Origin: Myxococcales bacterium UBA1203
Lineage (GTDB): Bacteria > Myxococcota > Myxococcia > Myxococcales > UBA5297
Reading direction: 5' to 3'
DNA length: 38,336 nucleotides
Assembly: GCA_002309695.1 (NCBI GenBank)
Contig: DBXV01000005.1
Span: 104,596 to 142,931, forward strand
The notes beneath the pieces were generated by a model. That model did no database searches. It saw nothing but the letters and a program-made list of their open reading frames with translations, and was not told the DNA's origin. The position numbers and the translations under genes are program-made. Shown here in pieces: positions 17,801-27,384 of this stretch. Numbering within the stretch: position 1 is the first letter of the stretch; the number at the start of each line of letters is the position of its first letter.

Positions 17801-20800
17801 CTCCAGATTCTGGAGCTTGCCCTGCCAGATGGCCGCCGATTTGAACTGGAGATGGATGGCTTCCTCCGGAGTCTCCAGAGAAATCATCTTCCGATAGACT
17901 TCCAGGAGCTCCGCAGCCCGGTCCAGCTTGGTGAAGATGCGCTCAAGGGCGGCAAGGGCGTCACGGTTGTCCGGCTCGAACTCCAGCGCCAGCCTGAATC
18001 CGCTGACGGCCGTTTCGTCATCGCCCAGCTCGCGCTCGTAAATCTCGGAGAGCTCGACCTGCAGCTGGGCGCGCAGATGCGGGTCGGTTTCAAAGTCGCG
18101 GGCGCGCTCAAGAGCCTCGATACATTTGTTGGGCTCGCGATGGCGCCGATAGAGCTCGACCAGCGCCCGCAGCGTCTCTCTGTCAGGTTCGAGTTCCAGC
18201 GCGCGCCGGAGGGCACTCGCCGCCTCCTCCACGTCGTTGAGCTTTTCTTCCTGAGTCCGCGCGATTTCGCTGAGCAGGCGCTTCCGCTCCTCGATGGAAG
18301 CCGCGACTTCCAGCTTCTGCTCAAGGCTGCCGATGTAGTCGCCGGTCCGTCCGCGGCGGATGAACATTTCCGCCAGAGCGTCCAGCGCTTCCCTGCACGT
18401 GGGGTCGTATTGGAGAACCCTTCGCAGGAGCGATTCGGCCTCATCCGGGTCATCCAGCTTTTCGTCCTCGATGCGGGCGTAGGCGAGCACGATGCGGACG
18501 AAGTCAGGGCCGCTCTCAAGAGTCTCGACGATTTCCTCATAGATGGCGGCCAGCCCGTCCCAGCTGTCGGTGTCCTCAGCGAGGCGGTGGGCTTCCTGCT
18601 GGAGCGCTTCGTCCTGCGGCGCCTCAGAAAACGCCTTGCAGCACGTGATGAACGCCACGTCCTTCTGCCCGAGCTTCTGTTCCTGCAGCTGGATGAGTTC
18701 TCGATACAGCTCCAGGCGCTCGGCGCTGTCGGTGGCGGCGGCCAGATACCGCTCATAGACTTCCGACAGCTTCCGCCACTCCTTCTGCGACGAATAGATG
18801 TCCTTCAGCTTGTCGAAGGCGTTCCTGGATGCGGGCTCGATGTCCAGAATGCGCTCGTAGGAGGTGGCGGCAGCCAGAGGCTTTTTCAGCGCGTCCGTCT
18901 GCAGCTCGGCAATGGCGTAAAACAGCTCCAGCGCCTTGTCCTCTTCGTCCTCCTCGATGTGGGTCATCGCTTGGAGTTCGAGCGCCCTGATCTGGTCCGT
19001 GGGGCTGTTCAGCGACTGGAACAGGTCGCCCACGCGCTGCATCTCCGCGATGGTGTGCGGCTCCAGGTCGAGGACGCGCCTAGCCGCGTCCAGCGCCTCC
19101 ACCCGCTTGCCGATAGCGGCCAGAACTTCGGCAAACCGCAGGCGGACAGCCTTGACCTCCTGAATGCTGTCCTGGAGCGGAATCAGGCGGCGCAGAATCG
19201 CGGCCAGCTCGTCGGATGGACCTGCTTTCTGACGAAGTTCGCACAGGGCCTCCAGCGTCGGCCGGGTGCGCGGGTCGCGGTCCAGCGCTGCCTGGAAGTC
19301 GCGGATGGCTTCCTCATCCCTGCCCAGCCTGGCCAGTGCCCGCCCCTTCTTGTCGTAGAGGCGCAGAAGCTCCCGGGGCTCAACCGTTTGGGCAATTTTG
19401 TCCTGAAGCAGAAGGACGAGGGGCTCGTCCTTGCCGGTCTCCTCATAGAGGCGCTCCAGAGCGGCATAGGCCTTGGCGGACCTGGGAGCCATGTCGCGGA
19501 GCTCGCCGTAAAGAGCGATGGCCTTTTCGGTGTCGTGCATGCCGTCCAGCGCGACATCAGCCATGTGCTCAATCAGCTTTTCCAGTTCGGCGCCCTGGAC
19601 GAGCGGCCGCTCCATTTCCAGAACTTCCATCAGCCGGTCGAAGCGGCGCGCGGACTCGTAAAGAACCGCCAGCGCCTGAGCCGCCTCAAGGAAGTCAGGC
19701 TTCAGCGCCAGGGCCTCCTCGTAGGCCCGGGCGGCCTTGTCCGGCGAAGGGGGATTCAGGGCGCTTTCACACAGCTGGCCGATGCGGAAGAAGCGTTCGG
19801 CACGGGCTTCATCGTCTTCCTCGACGTGAGTCAGCGCTTCCAGAATCTCCAGCTGACGGTCCACGTCGCCGGCGCCGCCATAGAGGCGGAGAAGGGCGGT
19901 GAGGGCCTTCGTTCCCGGCGGCGGCTCAGCGATGCGCGCCTTTTCATACGCTTCGATGGCCCTGGCGGGATCAGCCAGTTTTTCCTCGTAGATTTGCCCC
20001 AGCTCCAGACTGACGGAGAGCGCTTCAGCGCCGTCGAGCCGGATCAGAAGTTCCAGATACAGCTCCGCCAGTTCGTCATAGGTGTCCGCGTGGGAAGCGG
20101 TCTGCCTGAGGAGCGCGCGGACGTCTTCATCGGACGGGTCTTCGCGCAGCGCCTGACACAGGGACATGAACGCCAGGTCGTATCTGCCGAAGTGAATGCG
20201 CAGGCGGGCGCATTCCACGAGAAATTCCAGACGTCTGGGGCCGGATGTGGAAGCAGCCCGCTCATCGAGGAGCGCCGCCAGCCTCTGATTTTGCCCGGAG
20301 CGGCGAAGAGCATCGGCCAGAAGGTCGCCCGCAGCCTCGAACGCGTAGTCGCGCGAAACCAGCTTCTCCAGCTGGTTGATGGCCTCGGAATGGCCGGGAC
20401 GCTCCTTCAAAAACTCTTCAAACAGGGTCAGCGCGCCTGCCCGGTCCAGAAGTTTCTCGTCGCGCAGGATGGCCAGACTCAGCTTGCGGTCCAGCGCCTT
20501 CTCCCGATTCCCCCGCTGCAGATCCAGGTCGATTTCCCGGGCCAGAACATCCGCCAGCTCGGCGTAGCGCTCCGCCTGAGCGCAGAGGACTTCCAGCCGT
20601 TCCAGAGCCGCCATGTCCTCTGGTGCGGATTCCAGCAGCTGCCGCAGCGTTGTGATGGCGGCATCGGCGTCGCCCAGCCGGCCGGACTGAATTTCGGCGA
20701 TGCTGCGGCGAAGCTCCGTGGCGGCCTTTGTGTCCTCAGCGATGGCCAGCTTGAGGCGGAGGACATCCACCAGGTCGCCCCAGAGTTCATTTTGCCGGTA

Positions 20801-23800
20801 GAGCTGAGAAAGCGCCTCCAGCGCCGCTGCATCGCCGGGGAGAAGACTGAGCAGGCGCCGGTAGGAGATGATGGCGTCCTGGTCCAGAGAACCGTCTTCG
20901 GCCTGGAAGGAGGCCAGGGCCCGGAGCATCGCTGCCCGCGCGGAATCGGTCCTCGCGGAAGGAATGACTTCTTCCAGGAGGCTGATGAGCTCCTCCTGCG
21001 TTCCTGACGCCCGGGCCATCCGGACGGCGTCATCGAGAATCTCGGTGTCGTCGGGCGCCGCCTCCAGCGCGCGGCCGGCATAGACAAATCCCATGTCGGC
21101 ATTCTCAAGCGGGCCCTCGTAAACCTGGGCGATGCGCCTGAGCAGGGCAGCTTTTTCGGCCGGCTCCGCGGTCTGGGCCCGGGATTCGAGCACCTGAATC
21201 AGCTTCATCTGGTCGCCCGAGGTCTCAAAGATGGGCTCCAGCGCGAGCGCAGCCTCGGCTTTCAGCGTTCCCTCACCTTCGGCCATCTGCTCCAGCTCGC
21301 GGATCGCGCCGGGATGGCCGGGCCGCTTGAAGAGAATGGTGGTGAAGATGGACAGCGCGGCGCGCGGATCGGACAGACAGTCGCGCTTGAGGCAGCCGAG
21401 GCGGAGCCTGAGTTCCAGCGCCTGCTCCTGCTTTCCCTGACTGTCCGCGCGGTCGATGCTCCGCTCCAGAAGTTCCGCCAGCTCCGAATAGCGCCCGGTT
21501 TTTTCGAGAAGAGCTGCCAGCTGCGGTTCGGCCTGAATGTCCGAAGGAGAAATGGCCAGAACGCCTTTCAGAGCCTCGATGGCAGTTTCGGGCTCGTCCA
21601 GGCTGGTTTCCGCGACCTGGGCGATTTCCATCAGGAGCGCGGTCTTCTTCGGTGCATCGTCGGTTCTGCCGGCGCGCCGCCGCAGAACGTCCACCAGCTT
21701 CCGGGCAGAATCCAGGCGTCGGTACAGCCGCGCCAGCGTGTCCAGAACGTCCAGATTATCCGGTTCGGCGAGAGAAACGGCTTCATAGGCCTCTGCCGCG
21801 CGCGGAATGTCTCCCAGCCGTTCAGCGCAAAGTCCGCCGATGCGGCGGTTCAGGCTGATGGCCTTCTCTTCGGAAGGATGCCGTTCCAGCGCATCCTCAT
21901 AGGCCGCGGCCAGCTCTTCAAATGAGTCCGTTTCCGTGGCCAGTCGCTCCAGAGAGTCCAGCATCTGCTCGTCTGCGGCATCTTCGGAGAGCGCCCGGAG
22001 CAGCGCCGTGAACGCCAGAGGCTTTTCGCCAAGGCCTTCGCGCAGCCGCGCAAGCTCAGCCAGAATTTCTGCGCGCGCCTGACGTGGGGAGAGGGAGGCC
22101 TTGACTTCCAGCACTTCACAGAGGCGCCGCGCGTCGTCGCTCGCCCGGTAGTGCTCTTCGAGAACAGCCGCAGCCAGAGGCCGCGTGCGCTCTTTGGAGA
22201 ACAGCTCTTCCAGCGCACTGACGGCGCGCTGATCTCCCGGATTCTCCCTGAGGAGCTTGGCATATGCGTCAATGGCTTCCGCCGGCTCGCCTTTCTCCTC
22301 GAGAATCTGGGCCCGTGCCAGCGCCGCCCTTTCGCGTTCGGGAGGCGTCGGCAGAAGTTCACACAGGCTTCGGAGAACGTCGGCCTGCTCACGCCACTGC
22401 CCGCACTGACCATGGGCCTTTTCGAGAAGCGTCAGCGCGTCCAGAGACTTGGAATCCGCCGCCAGAACGGCTCTGGCCTGTTCAATCGACTCCTCAAAGC
22501 GGCCGCAGTCTGAAAGCGCCCTGGCCGCCCTCAGCTGGAGCGTTTTGCGCTCGTCGGCAGAGGCCGAATGGGAGAGCTGCCGCAGACAGGCATCGGCCAG
22601 AGCGCTGCGCTCATCCGTTTTTTCATAGAGGCGCGTCAGCGCGTTGAAGGCAGCCCTGTCCCCCGGAATTTCATCGAGAATGCGGCTGTAGAGGGCGATG
22701 GCCTGCTCCGCGTCATCCAGCGATTCGCGCAGAGCTGCCGCCCGGCGGAGCAGCCTGATTTTCAGCTCGTCGCCCAGACCGTCCGAATCCACGGCGTCCT
22801 CACAGATGTCGGCCAGAATTTCGGTGTTGTCAGTCTGACGGGCGAGGCGCTCCAGCTCGGAGAGCGTGGCCTCCCGGTCGATGCCTTCCGAAAAATGGCG
22901 GCAGGCGGACATGAAGGCCTGGTCCGGATTCTGGAGATCGACCTCCTCGATGAGCCTGATTTCAGAGGCCAGGCGCGGCTTCTGCCCAGACGACGCGGAT
23001 GTCATCAGCGCTTCCCGCAGCTTGACCCGCAGCTCGTGCTCCCCGGACTTCGCCAGAATCGGATCGATGATTCCCAGAGCTTCGGCTGCGCCGCGCGAGG
23101 CGGACAGAACCCAGTTTTCGAGGGCGTCGAGCGTCTCGGCATGGGACGGGTCGCCGGCGAGAACTTTGCGGAACAGATCCAGAGCGCCGCGCGGGTCGTT
23201 GAGCGTGTTCTTTTTGAGGGTCGCCAGCCGGAATGCGGCCTGCCTGCCCTCGACGGTGTCGCCCTCCTGAGAGCACCTGAGCTCCAGAGCAAAGGCGAGG
23301 TCTTCGGGCCGTTCGAGACTTTCGTAGAGGCGCACCAGCGCCCGGGCGGCTTCCCGGCTGGTGGCATCGCTCTCCGCCAGGGCGCGCCAGACGCGCGCGG
23401 CCGAAGCGGCATCCCCCAGTTTCTCTTCGTAGAGCGTGCCCGCCTCGCGCCAGAAGTTCGCCCGCTCCTGATCTTCAAAGACCAGGCGGCCGAGCGCCTC
23501 GGCCGTCTTCGCCAGCTCTTCGGGACGTTCCAGCTTCCTGCACAGACGGTGGATGCCTTTCAGCGCTTCCACGTTTTCCGGCTCAGAAGCGGCGATGCGC
23601 TCGTGGCATTCGAGAGCTTTTTCGTGTTCGCCCAGCTTCTTTTCGCAGACCTCTGCCAGCTCCTTGAGCAGCGGAATGCCGCGGGTCGGCGGGAGCCCCT
23701 GGACAGCTTCCTCCAGGATTTCCACGTAGCTCTCCAGAGCATCGGCGCTTTCCGCCAGCTTGCGCGTCTCGATGCGCAGCTGAGCGTCCTCCGGCGCCAG

Positions 23801-26800
23801 CGGCAGGACCTTGGCCAGCGCCGCGAAGGCCAGATCGGGCGTCTGCAGCTCGCCGGCGTAAAGCTGAGCCGCGCGCCTGAGAAGCCGGACCTTTTCAGAG
23901 GCGTCGGCCGCTCCTTCAGCCAGGATTTCCAGAATCTGGACCTCGCGGGCGAAATTGCGTGACGCCTGATACGCCGCCTCGAGAACGCGCGCGGCGGCCT
24001 GCCTCCGCTCGGGGACCTCCAGCATTTTTTCCAGCGCGGCCAGCGCCTCGGCGTCTTTGGGACGGTCGGCGAGAATTTTGGCGTATCCGGACAGCGCTCC
24101 CGAGGCGTCGCTGCCGTCGCCCTCGCCCTCAATCAGCCGGGAACGCCGCAACTTGAGCCGCGCAACGGACGCCCTGTCGCCCTGTGCTTCAGCCAGCTCC
24201 AGCTGCTGGGAAATCGCCTTCTGGGCACCTGCCTTGTCGCCCGCGGCGAGACAGAGCCGCGCCAGGCGTTCCAGAAGGTCGGGCGAGGGGGAAGCCGTCA
24301 GTTCCAGATGTTCTTCGAGAAGCCGGGCCGCTTCCTGGTCCTTGCCCTGGCGCTCGAGAATGTCGGCCAGCTCCAGCCGAACCCCCGTTTCGTCGGCGTC
24401 CTTGTTTCCTGTTTCCTCCTGCACGGCCCGCGTCAGCTCCAGCAGTCCCTGAAGCGCCCGCACCTGTTCGGCCGGCCGGTCCGCCCGCTTGGCGAACTCG
24501 CGCAGCCGCCCCAGCGCTTCGGCGTCAGGCCCCTTGGAAAGAATCAGGTCCAGTGCCTGGATGGCCAGGTCGAATTCGTTGGCGGAGGCAGCCAGGTCCG
24601 CTGCGCCGATGAGAAGGGTCCGCGCCAGACCGCCGCCGGCTTCCCTCGCCAGCTCAAGATAGAGCGTCGCGAGTTCTGCCTGACCGTCGGTGCGCGCCGC
24701 CAGATCTTCCGCCCGCCCGCGAATATCGGCATCCGAGGGTGAGAGGCGAATCGCTTTTTCGAGCCACGCCAGCGTCTGGCGCTCTTTGCCGGGAACCGTC
24801 TCCTGAATCGCCGCCAGCTCAATGAAGCGGTCCCTGCGCGTGCCGGCATCGCGGGTGGCAGCAGCGAGAATCTTCAGTGACTCCAGCGTCTTGGCCGTCT
24901 CTCCCGTCGCCCGGTAGTGAGGAAGAAGCGCCTCGGCGATGGCTTCGCGAAGGATGCCCGCCCCGGACAGCGCCTCCAGCGCGGCCGTCATTCGTGGTGA
25001 GGCGCCCTCGTCGGGCAGGAGGGCCAGATAGGCCAGCCCCGCGTCCTCGGGCTTGTCCAGGCGGGTCCGCAGAATTTCGGCGCGCTGGAACAGGTGCTCG
25101 CATTTTTTCAGAACGTCTGTTTCCGCGGCGGCCGCGCGCTCACACAGCCTCGCGAGGCTTTCCCAGCGGCCGAGCTGAGCCGCCAGAGCCTTCTGCCGCT
25201 CCACAGTTTCGGCGGAAGGCGCCTCGGCCTCATTCAGCTTTTCGTAGAGCGACCACAGCGTGTCCCAATCGCGGGACTCCTGCGGAATCGCTTCGAGGCG
25301 CGCAATCTCGTCCTTCAGAATCTGGGCGCGCTCAGCGTTGGAGGAAGCTGCGGCCAGAAGCGAATCGACGTCTCCCGCGGCGGCGATTTTTCCGAGGATG
25401 GCCTCGACAGCGGTTCGCGCCTCTTCGTCATCCGGCTGGATTTCCAGCAGTTTTTTCCAGATGCGGAGCGCATCCCGCGTCCTGGCCAGCGGACCGCCCA
25501 GAAGCCTGGCGGCGCGCCGGAACAGATCGGGTCTTTCACCGTTGGAGGCCACGCGGGCGGCGGCGAGGCAGGCCGTAACCACCTTTTCCTGATCGCTCTG
25601 GGACTGCGCTCCCGCTTCCAGCTGGCCGCACAGCTCCTGATTGCCCGGCCTCAGGAGGAGCGCCCTGCATCGGGTCGCCAGTGCGTCGTCAAACCTGTCG
25701 AGCAGGTCGCTCTGAACATCCGCGGCCTCGCAGAGCAGCCGGAATCGGTCGTCCTGGCTCACCAGCGTGGGGAGCATCAGCTCATAGATGCGCAGAAGGT
25801 TTTCTGGGTCGGCCGTTCCCTCATAGATGGAAGCCAGACGCTCAAGCGCCTCAAAGTCTCCCGGAGAAGTCTCGATGATGCCTTCCAGCGCCTTGGCCGC
25901 GCCCTCCGGGTCTTTCAGATGGCGCTCGCGCAGGTCGGCCAGCTTGAAGAGAAGTGCGCCTTTCACATCGTCGGATTCCGCCAGCGCGGCCTGCTTTTCG
26001 AGAAGAGCAGCGGCCTCCTCAAAGCGGGATTTCTCCGCCAGGAGCTCAGCCGCCATCGAGGTGATTTCCAGACTGCACGAGGGCGCTTCACAGGCGCGGA
26101 GAAGGGCTTCCAGCGCGCCGTCCGGATCGGCCAGGCGGACAATCCGCGTCGTCGCCAGGCGCATCAAAAGCTGAGCGCGCGCCGTCCTGTCCTGCGTTGC
26201 CTCTGCCTGGCTCTCCAGAAACGCGGCGTATCCCTCCCAGCTGCCGTCGGAGGATGCTTTCCCTTCGAGAGCCTCGAACGCCAGCGGCATCCCGGGCCAG
26301 AGCGTCAGCGCCTGGCGGAGCAGGTCCTGAACGCCGCTCTTGGCTGCTGTGCCCTCAGAATTTTCGCCGGCCGGCTGATCTTTGCTGAAGAGCGCGAGCG
26401 ACAGGCAGGCCCTGGCCTGCCGATGCCGGTCCATCCCGTTTTCAGCTTCCAGACGCAGCGCCTCCATGCGCGCGGCGACACCGTCGGGAGTGGACAGCGA
26501 ACCCAGAAGCGCCTGCAGACGAAGCGTCTCCTCATCCTCGGGATCGATTTCCAGCATCATCCCCAGAATCCGCTCCGCTTTTTCGTGCTGCGGCGGCAGG
26601 TCGAGGGCGTCCAGAACAAAGGCCCGGGCACGGGGAAGAAACGCGTCGTCCCCATGGCGGCGGCGGATTTCTTCAAGCACCTCAGCTGCGAGGCCAAAGC
26701 GGCCCAAGTCGAGAAGTCCGTCGAAGAGCGCCTCGCGGAGTTCCCTCTGATCGGGGTCGAGCCGCAGGGCGTCGGTCAGAGCGATGACGGCCCTGTCCTT

Positions 26801-27226
26801 TCGGCCCGTCCTGGAAAATATCCGCGCCGCCTGGGCGAACAGGCGGGGCGCCTCGCTTCCGTGCTCCGCGCGCGCGCGCCGTTCGAGTGCCAGAGCCAAA
26901 GCCTCGGTTTCGCCGGCGGCTTCATGGAGGGCAATCATGCCGTCGAGCGATCGGACGCTGTCGGGCATGGCCAGAAGCGCCCTGCCGTAGAGCTCCTTGG
27001 CTTTTTCCGGCTGCTCCAGCCTGGTCCGGGCGATGTCGCCCATGATTTCCAGAGCGGCGATGCTGGACTCGAAGTCGGGGAACGCCTGAATGCTCCGCTC
27101 ATAGGCGTGAAAGAGTTCTTCCCATCGCCCTTCATCGGCGAGCTGCCTCCCCAGATCCATGAACTCGGGTGAATCGACAGGGACGACGGCGGCATCCATT
27201 GCGAACGACGGGATGTTTTCTTTCAT
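14819..27226 (-). CDS. Giant TPR-repeat protein (4135 aa), GltI/AgmK-like candidate
   Basis: This is one uninterrupted 12.4-kb gene. Nearly all of it, from about residue 20 to 3840, is tetratricopeptide repeats with the usual W/Y/L-G/A/Y-F/A-P spacing. Measured by hand at two places, a two-TPR unit recurs about every 75 residues, marked by L-A-x-L-x-E-x-x-L-x-D-x-x-x-A. That would give around fifty such units. The last 290 residues or so (from about RRPVSDPLWMRIYHP) lack TPR pattern and look globular, with HVHPIALK, YHLVREMTF and LLLFCMSADYARLR. There is no signal peptide or membrane segment, so it is probably a cytoplasmic scaffold. The ATG at 27226 has only a weak ribosome site; Met10 (27199) is an alternative. 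The neighbouring GltJ-like gene and exported barrel gene recall Myxococcus gltI (agmK), also a giant TPR protein. No catalytic motif is seen. Confidence 0.85.
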   Translation of the reverse strand: MKENIPSFAMDAAVVPVDSPEFMDLGRQLADEGRWEELFHAYERSIQAFPDFESSIAALEIMGDIARTRLEQPEKAKELYGRALLAMPDSVRSLDGMIALHEAAGETEALALALERRARAEHGSEAPRLFAQAARIFSRTGRKDRAVIALTDALRLDPDQRELREALFDGLLDLGRFGLAAEVLEEIRRRHGDDAFLPRARAFVLDALDLPPQHEKAERILGMMLEIDPEDEETLRLQALLGSLSTPDGVAARMEALRLEAENGMDRHRQARACLSLALFSKDQPAGENSEGTAAKSGVQDLLRQALTLWPGMPLAFEALEGKASSDGSWEGYAAFLESQAEATQDRTARAQLLMRLATTRIVRLADPDGALEALLRACEAPSCSLEITSMAAELLAEKSRFEEAAALLEKQAALAESDDVKGALLFKLADLRERHLKDPEGAAKALEGIIETSPGDFEALERLASIYEGTADPENLLRIYELMLPTLVSQDDRFRLLCEAADVQSDLLDRFDDALATRCRALLLRPGNQELCGQLEAGAQSQSDQEKVVTACLAAARVASNGERPDLFRRAARLLGGPLARTRDALRIWKKLLEIQPDDEEARTAVEAILGKIAAAGDVDSLLAAASSNAERAQILKDEIARLEAIPQESRDWDTLWSLYEKLNEAEAPSAETVERQKALAAQLGRWESLARLCERAAAAETDVLKKCEHLFQRAEILRTRLDKPEDAGLAYLALLPDEGASPRMTAALEALSGAGILREAIAEALLPHYRATGETAKTLESLKILAAATRDAGTRRDRFIELAAIQETVPGKERQTLAWLEKAIRLSPSDADIRGRAEDLAARTDGQAELATLYLELAREAGGGLARTLLIGAADLAASANEFDLAIQALDLILSKGPDAEALGRLREFAKRADRPAEQVRALQGLLELTRAVQEETGNKDADETGVRLELADILERQGKDQEAARLLEEHLELTASPSPDLLERLARLCLAAGDKAGAQKAISQQLELAEAQGDRASVARLKLRRSRLIEGEGDGSDASGALSGYAKILADRPKDAEALAALEKMLEVPERRQAAARVLEAAYQASRNFAREVQILEILAEGAADASEKVRLLRRAAQLYAGELQTPDLAFAALAKVLPLAPEDAQLRIETRKLAESADALESYVEILEEAVQGLPPTRGIPLLKELAEVCEKKLGEHEKALECHERIAASEPENVEALKGIHRLCRKLERPEELAKTAEALGRLVFEDQERANFWREAGTLYEEKLGDAASAARVWRALAESDATSREAARALVRLYESLERPEDLAFALELRCSQEGDTVEGRQAAFRLATLKKNTLNDPRGALDLFRKVLAGDPSHAETLDALENWVLSASRGAAEALGIIDPILAKSGEHELRVKLREALMTSASSGQKPRLASEIRLIEEVDLQNPDQAFMSACRHFSEGIDREATLSELERLARQTDNTEILADICEDAVDSDGLGDELKIRLLRRAAALRESLDDAEQAIALYSRILDEIPGDRAAFNALTRLYEKTDERSALADACLRQLSHSASADERKTLQLRAARALSDCGRFEESIEQARAVLAADSKSLDALTLLEKAHGQCGQWREQADVLRSLCELLPTPPERERAALARAQILEEKGEPAEAIDAYAKLLRENPGDQRAVSALEELFSKERTRPLAAAVLEEHYRASDDARRLCEVLEVKASLSPRQARAEILAELARLREGLGEKPLAFTALLRALSEDAADEQMLDSLERLATETDSFEELAAAYEDALERHPSEEKAISLNRRIGGLCAERLGDIPRAAEAYEAVSLAEPDNLDVLDTLARLYRRLDSARKLVDVLRRRAGRTDDAPKKTALLMEIAQVAETSLDEPETAIEALKGVLAISPSDIQAEPQLAALLEKTGRYSELAELLERSIDRADSQGKQEQALELRLRLGCLKRDCLSDPRAALSIFTTILFKRPGHPGAIRELEQMAEGEGTLKAEAALALEPIFETSGDQMKLIQVLESRAQTAEPAEKAALLRRIAQVYEGPLENADMGFVYAGRALEAAPDDTEILDDAVRMARASGTQEELISLLEEVIPSARTDSARAAMLRALASFQAEDGSLDQDAIISYRRLLSLLPGDAAALEALSQLYRQNELWGDLVDVLRLKLAIAEDTKAATELRRSIAEIQSGRLGDADAAITTLRQLLESAPEDMAALERLEVLCAQAERYAELADVLAREIDLDLQRGNREKALDRKLSLAILRDEKLLDRAGALTLFEEFLKERPGHSEAINQLEKLVSRDYAFEAAGDLLADALRRSGQNQRLAALLDERAASTSGPRRLEFLVECARLRIHFGRYDLAFMSLCQALREDPSDEDVRALLRQTASHADTYDELAELYLELLIRLDGAEALSVSLELGQIYEEKLADPARAIEAYEKARIAEPPPGTKALTALLRLYGGAGDVDRQLEILEALTHVEEDDEARAERFFRIGQLCESALNPPSPDKAARAYEEALALKPDFLEAAQALAVLYESARRFDRLMEVLEMERPLVQGAELEKLIEHMADVALDGMHDTEKAIALYGELRDMAPRSAKAYAALERLYEETGKDEPLVLLLQDKIAQTVEPRELLRLYDKKGRALARLGRDEEAIRDFQAALDRDPRTRPTLEALCELRQKAGPSDELAAILRRLIPLQDSIQEVKAVRLRFAEVLAAIGKRVEALDAARRVLDLEPHTIAEMQRVGDLFQSLNSPTDQIRALELQAMTHIEEDEEDKALELFYAIAELQTDALKKPLAAATSYERILDIEPASRNAFDKLKDIYSSQKEWRKLSEVYERYLAAATDSAERLELYRELIQLQEQKLGQKDVAFITCCKAFSEAPQDEALQQEAHRLAEDTDSWDGLAAIYEEIVETLESGPDFVRIVLAYARIEDEKLDDPDEAESLLRRVLQYDPTCREALDALAEMFIRRGRTGDYIGSLEQKLEVAASIEERKRLLSEIARTQEEKLNDVEEAASALRRALELEPDRETLRALVELYRRHREPNKCIEALERARDFETDPHLRAQLQVELSEIYERELGDDETAVSGFRLALEFEPDNRDALAALERIFTKLDRAAELLEVYRKMISLETPEEAIHLQFKSAAIWQGKLQNLERADQCLMAVLDIDPENLQAVRNLETLRRLDAEAHRPATRRWEDLLRAYEYHLGLGPTNSEQVSLLVAMGEVQKNELGWTDEAFSSFCKALEKDPLSRPAIHALGLLYEESGDAENALEMLGREIELLGRTREAAELFCRMGAIHLDKLESPQEAAKDFRRALELDDKSLPAIRALQKLYENEDKDQYLSMLVRETESATDTQERIRAHLNAAEFYQEAREDLASAAKHYEKALELDGRLLEAARPLSDICISEQRWERAEQLLDIVVTGLTERLSEDSKVAGDLCRQFYRLGYVCEKLKKSERALSAYERAYQFDSTYLPSAEGYANRLVAAGRYADAVSVYQAILIHHSEELTELEVVDIYWQTGDLYQKQNQPDRAQREFEKALSHDAHHDPSLRSMAELCEGQERWDEALDYLEKVAALMEGNERFELLCRAGAIAKDKLHDSYRAIEEFSQAHELSPNALKVLDNLLVLYTETRQSARAVEILEQLLALTDKAKDPARACKLYCALGEVCRDGLRDIPRAAEAFNAALDIDYRCIQAFAALESMLGSARQWPLLEQNYHRMLQRLPRRPETQDARMAIFKALASFYEQIKRDLPATLQIYQLLAKSQPQDGEILEKYARLAAAVEGNEVTARDAYRQALPYSAAPQNVVQAIAQLSAKARDYDSAYVAAQVAQYILGEVGPDEREILTKLSPYAQRREQARRPVSDPLWMRIYHPRLAGPMGQILALIYNQLGAYFARRHATFGIDPRINRVDQSGQEFALNMFRYNRQLCGMPDLELYSPYLSALRERMKKGAAGMQQFTHPEKGLFLEMIHVHPIALKAGGALFSETDQKTLTYHLVREMTFCRPELVLARMLPVSRLEALFQAALYYSVPGFRPTADLRAIEAEGRILARLGQQFLGALSQLGQQYVQKASADDLRTYVEAAELTANRAATLLCSDIRVAMALMSKDAISRVPLRSRCRDLLLFCMSADYARLRAELGLNIEIKLQ

Positions 27227-27296
27227 GGGGAGCGTTCCGTTTCGGAATCAGACAAAGCGCGGCGCTTCAAAGAAGACGCCGCCGAAAAAGCCAAAC

Positions 27297-27331
27297 GGCG
27301 CTTTCCCTGTTTGTTCAGGCAGGGAAGCGCC
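27297..27331 (-). terminator. Intercistronic stem-loop, possible terminator
   Basis: GGCGCTTTCCCTG (27297-27309) pairs with CAGGGAAGCGCC (27320-27331) with one bulged base. The minus strand continues GTTTGGCTTTTTC. It lies 54 nt past the stop of the barrel gene and about 70 nt before the TPR start. It could terminate or attenuate transcription into the TPR gene. Confidence 0.5.
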
Positions 27332-27384
27332 GAGGGGGTGACGGGCAAAATACAGCCGCCGCTCGGGCAGCGGCAGGAGGCCTG

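Noticed and set aside
17117..21007. A 1296-codon open frame antisense to the giant TPR gene
   Set aside because: The TPR frame on the minus strand has clear repeats and conserved periodicity. The antisense product is a composition shadow of the repetitive helical coding sequence.
25094..27172. A 692-codon plus-strand frame opposite the start of the TPR gene
   Set aside because: It has no domain-like pattern and overlaps convincing TPR sequence completely.
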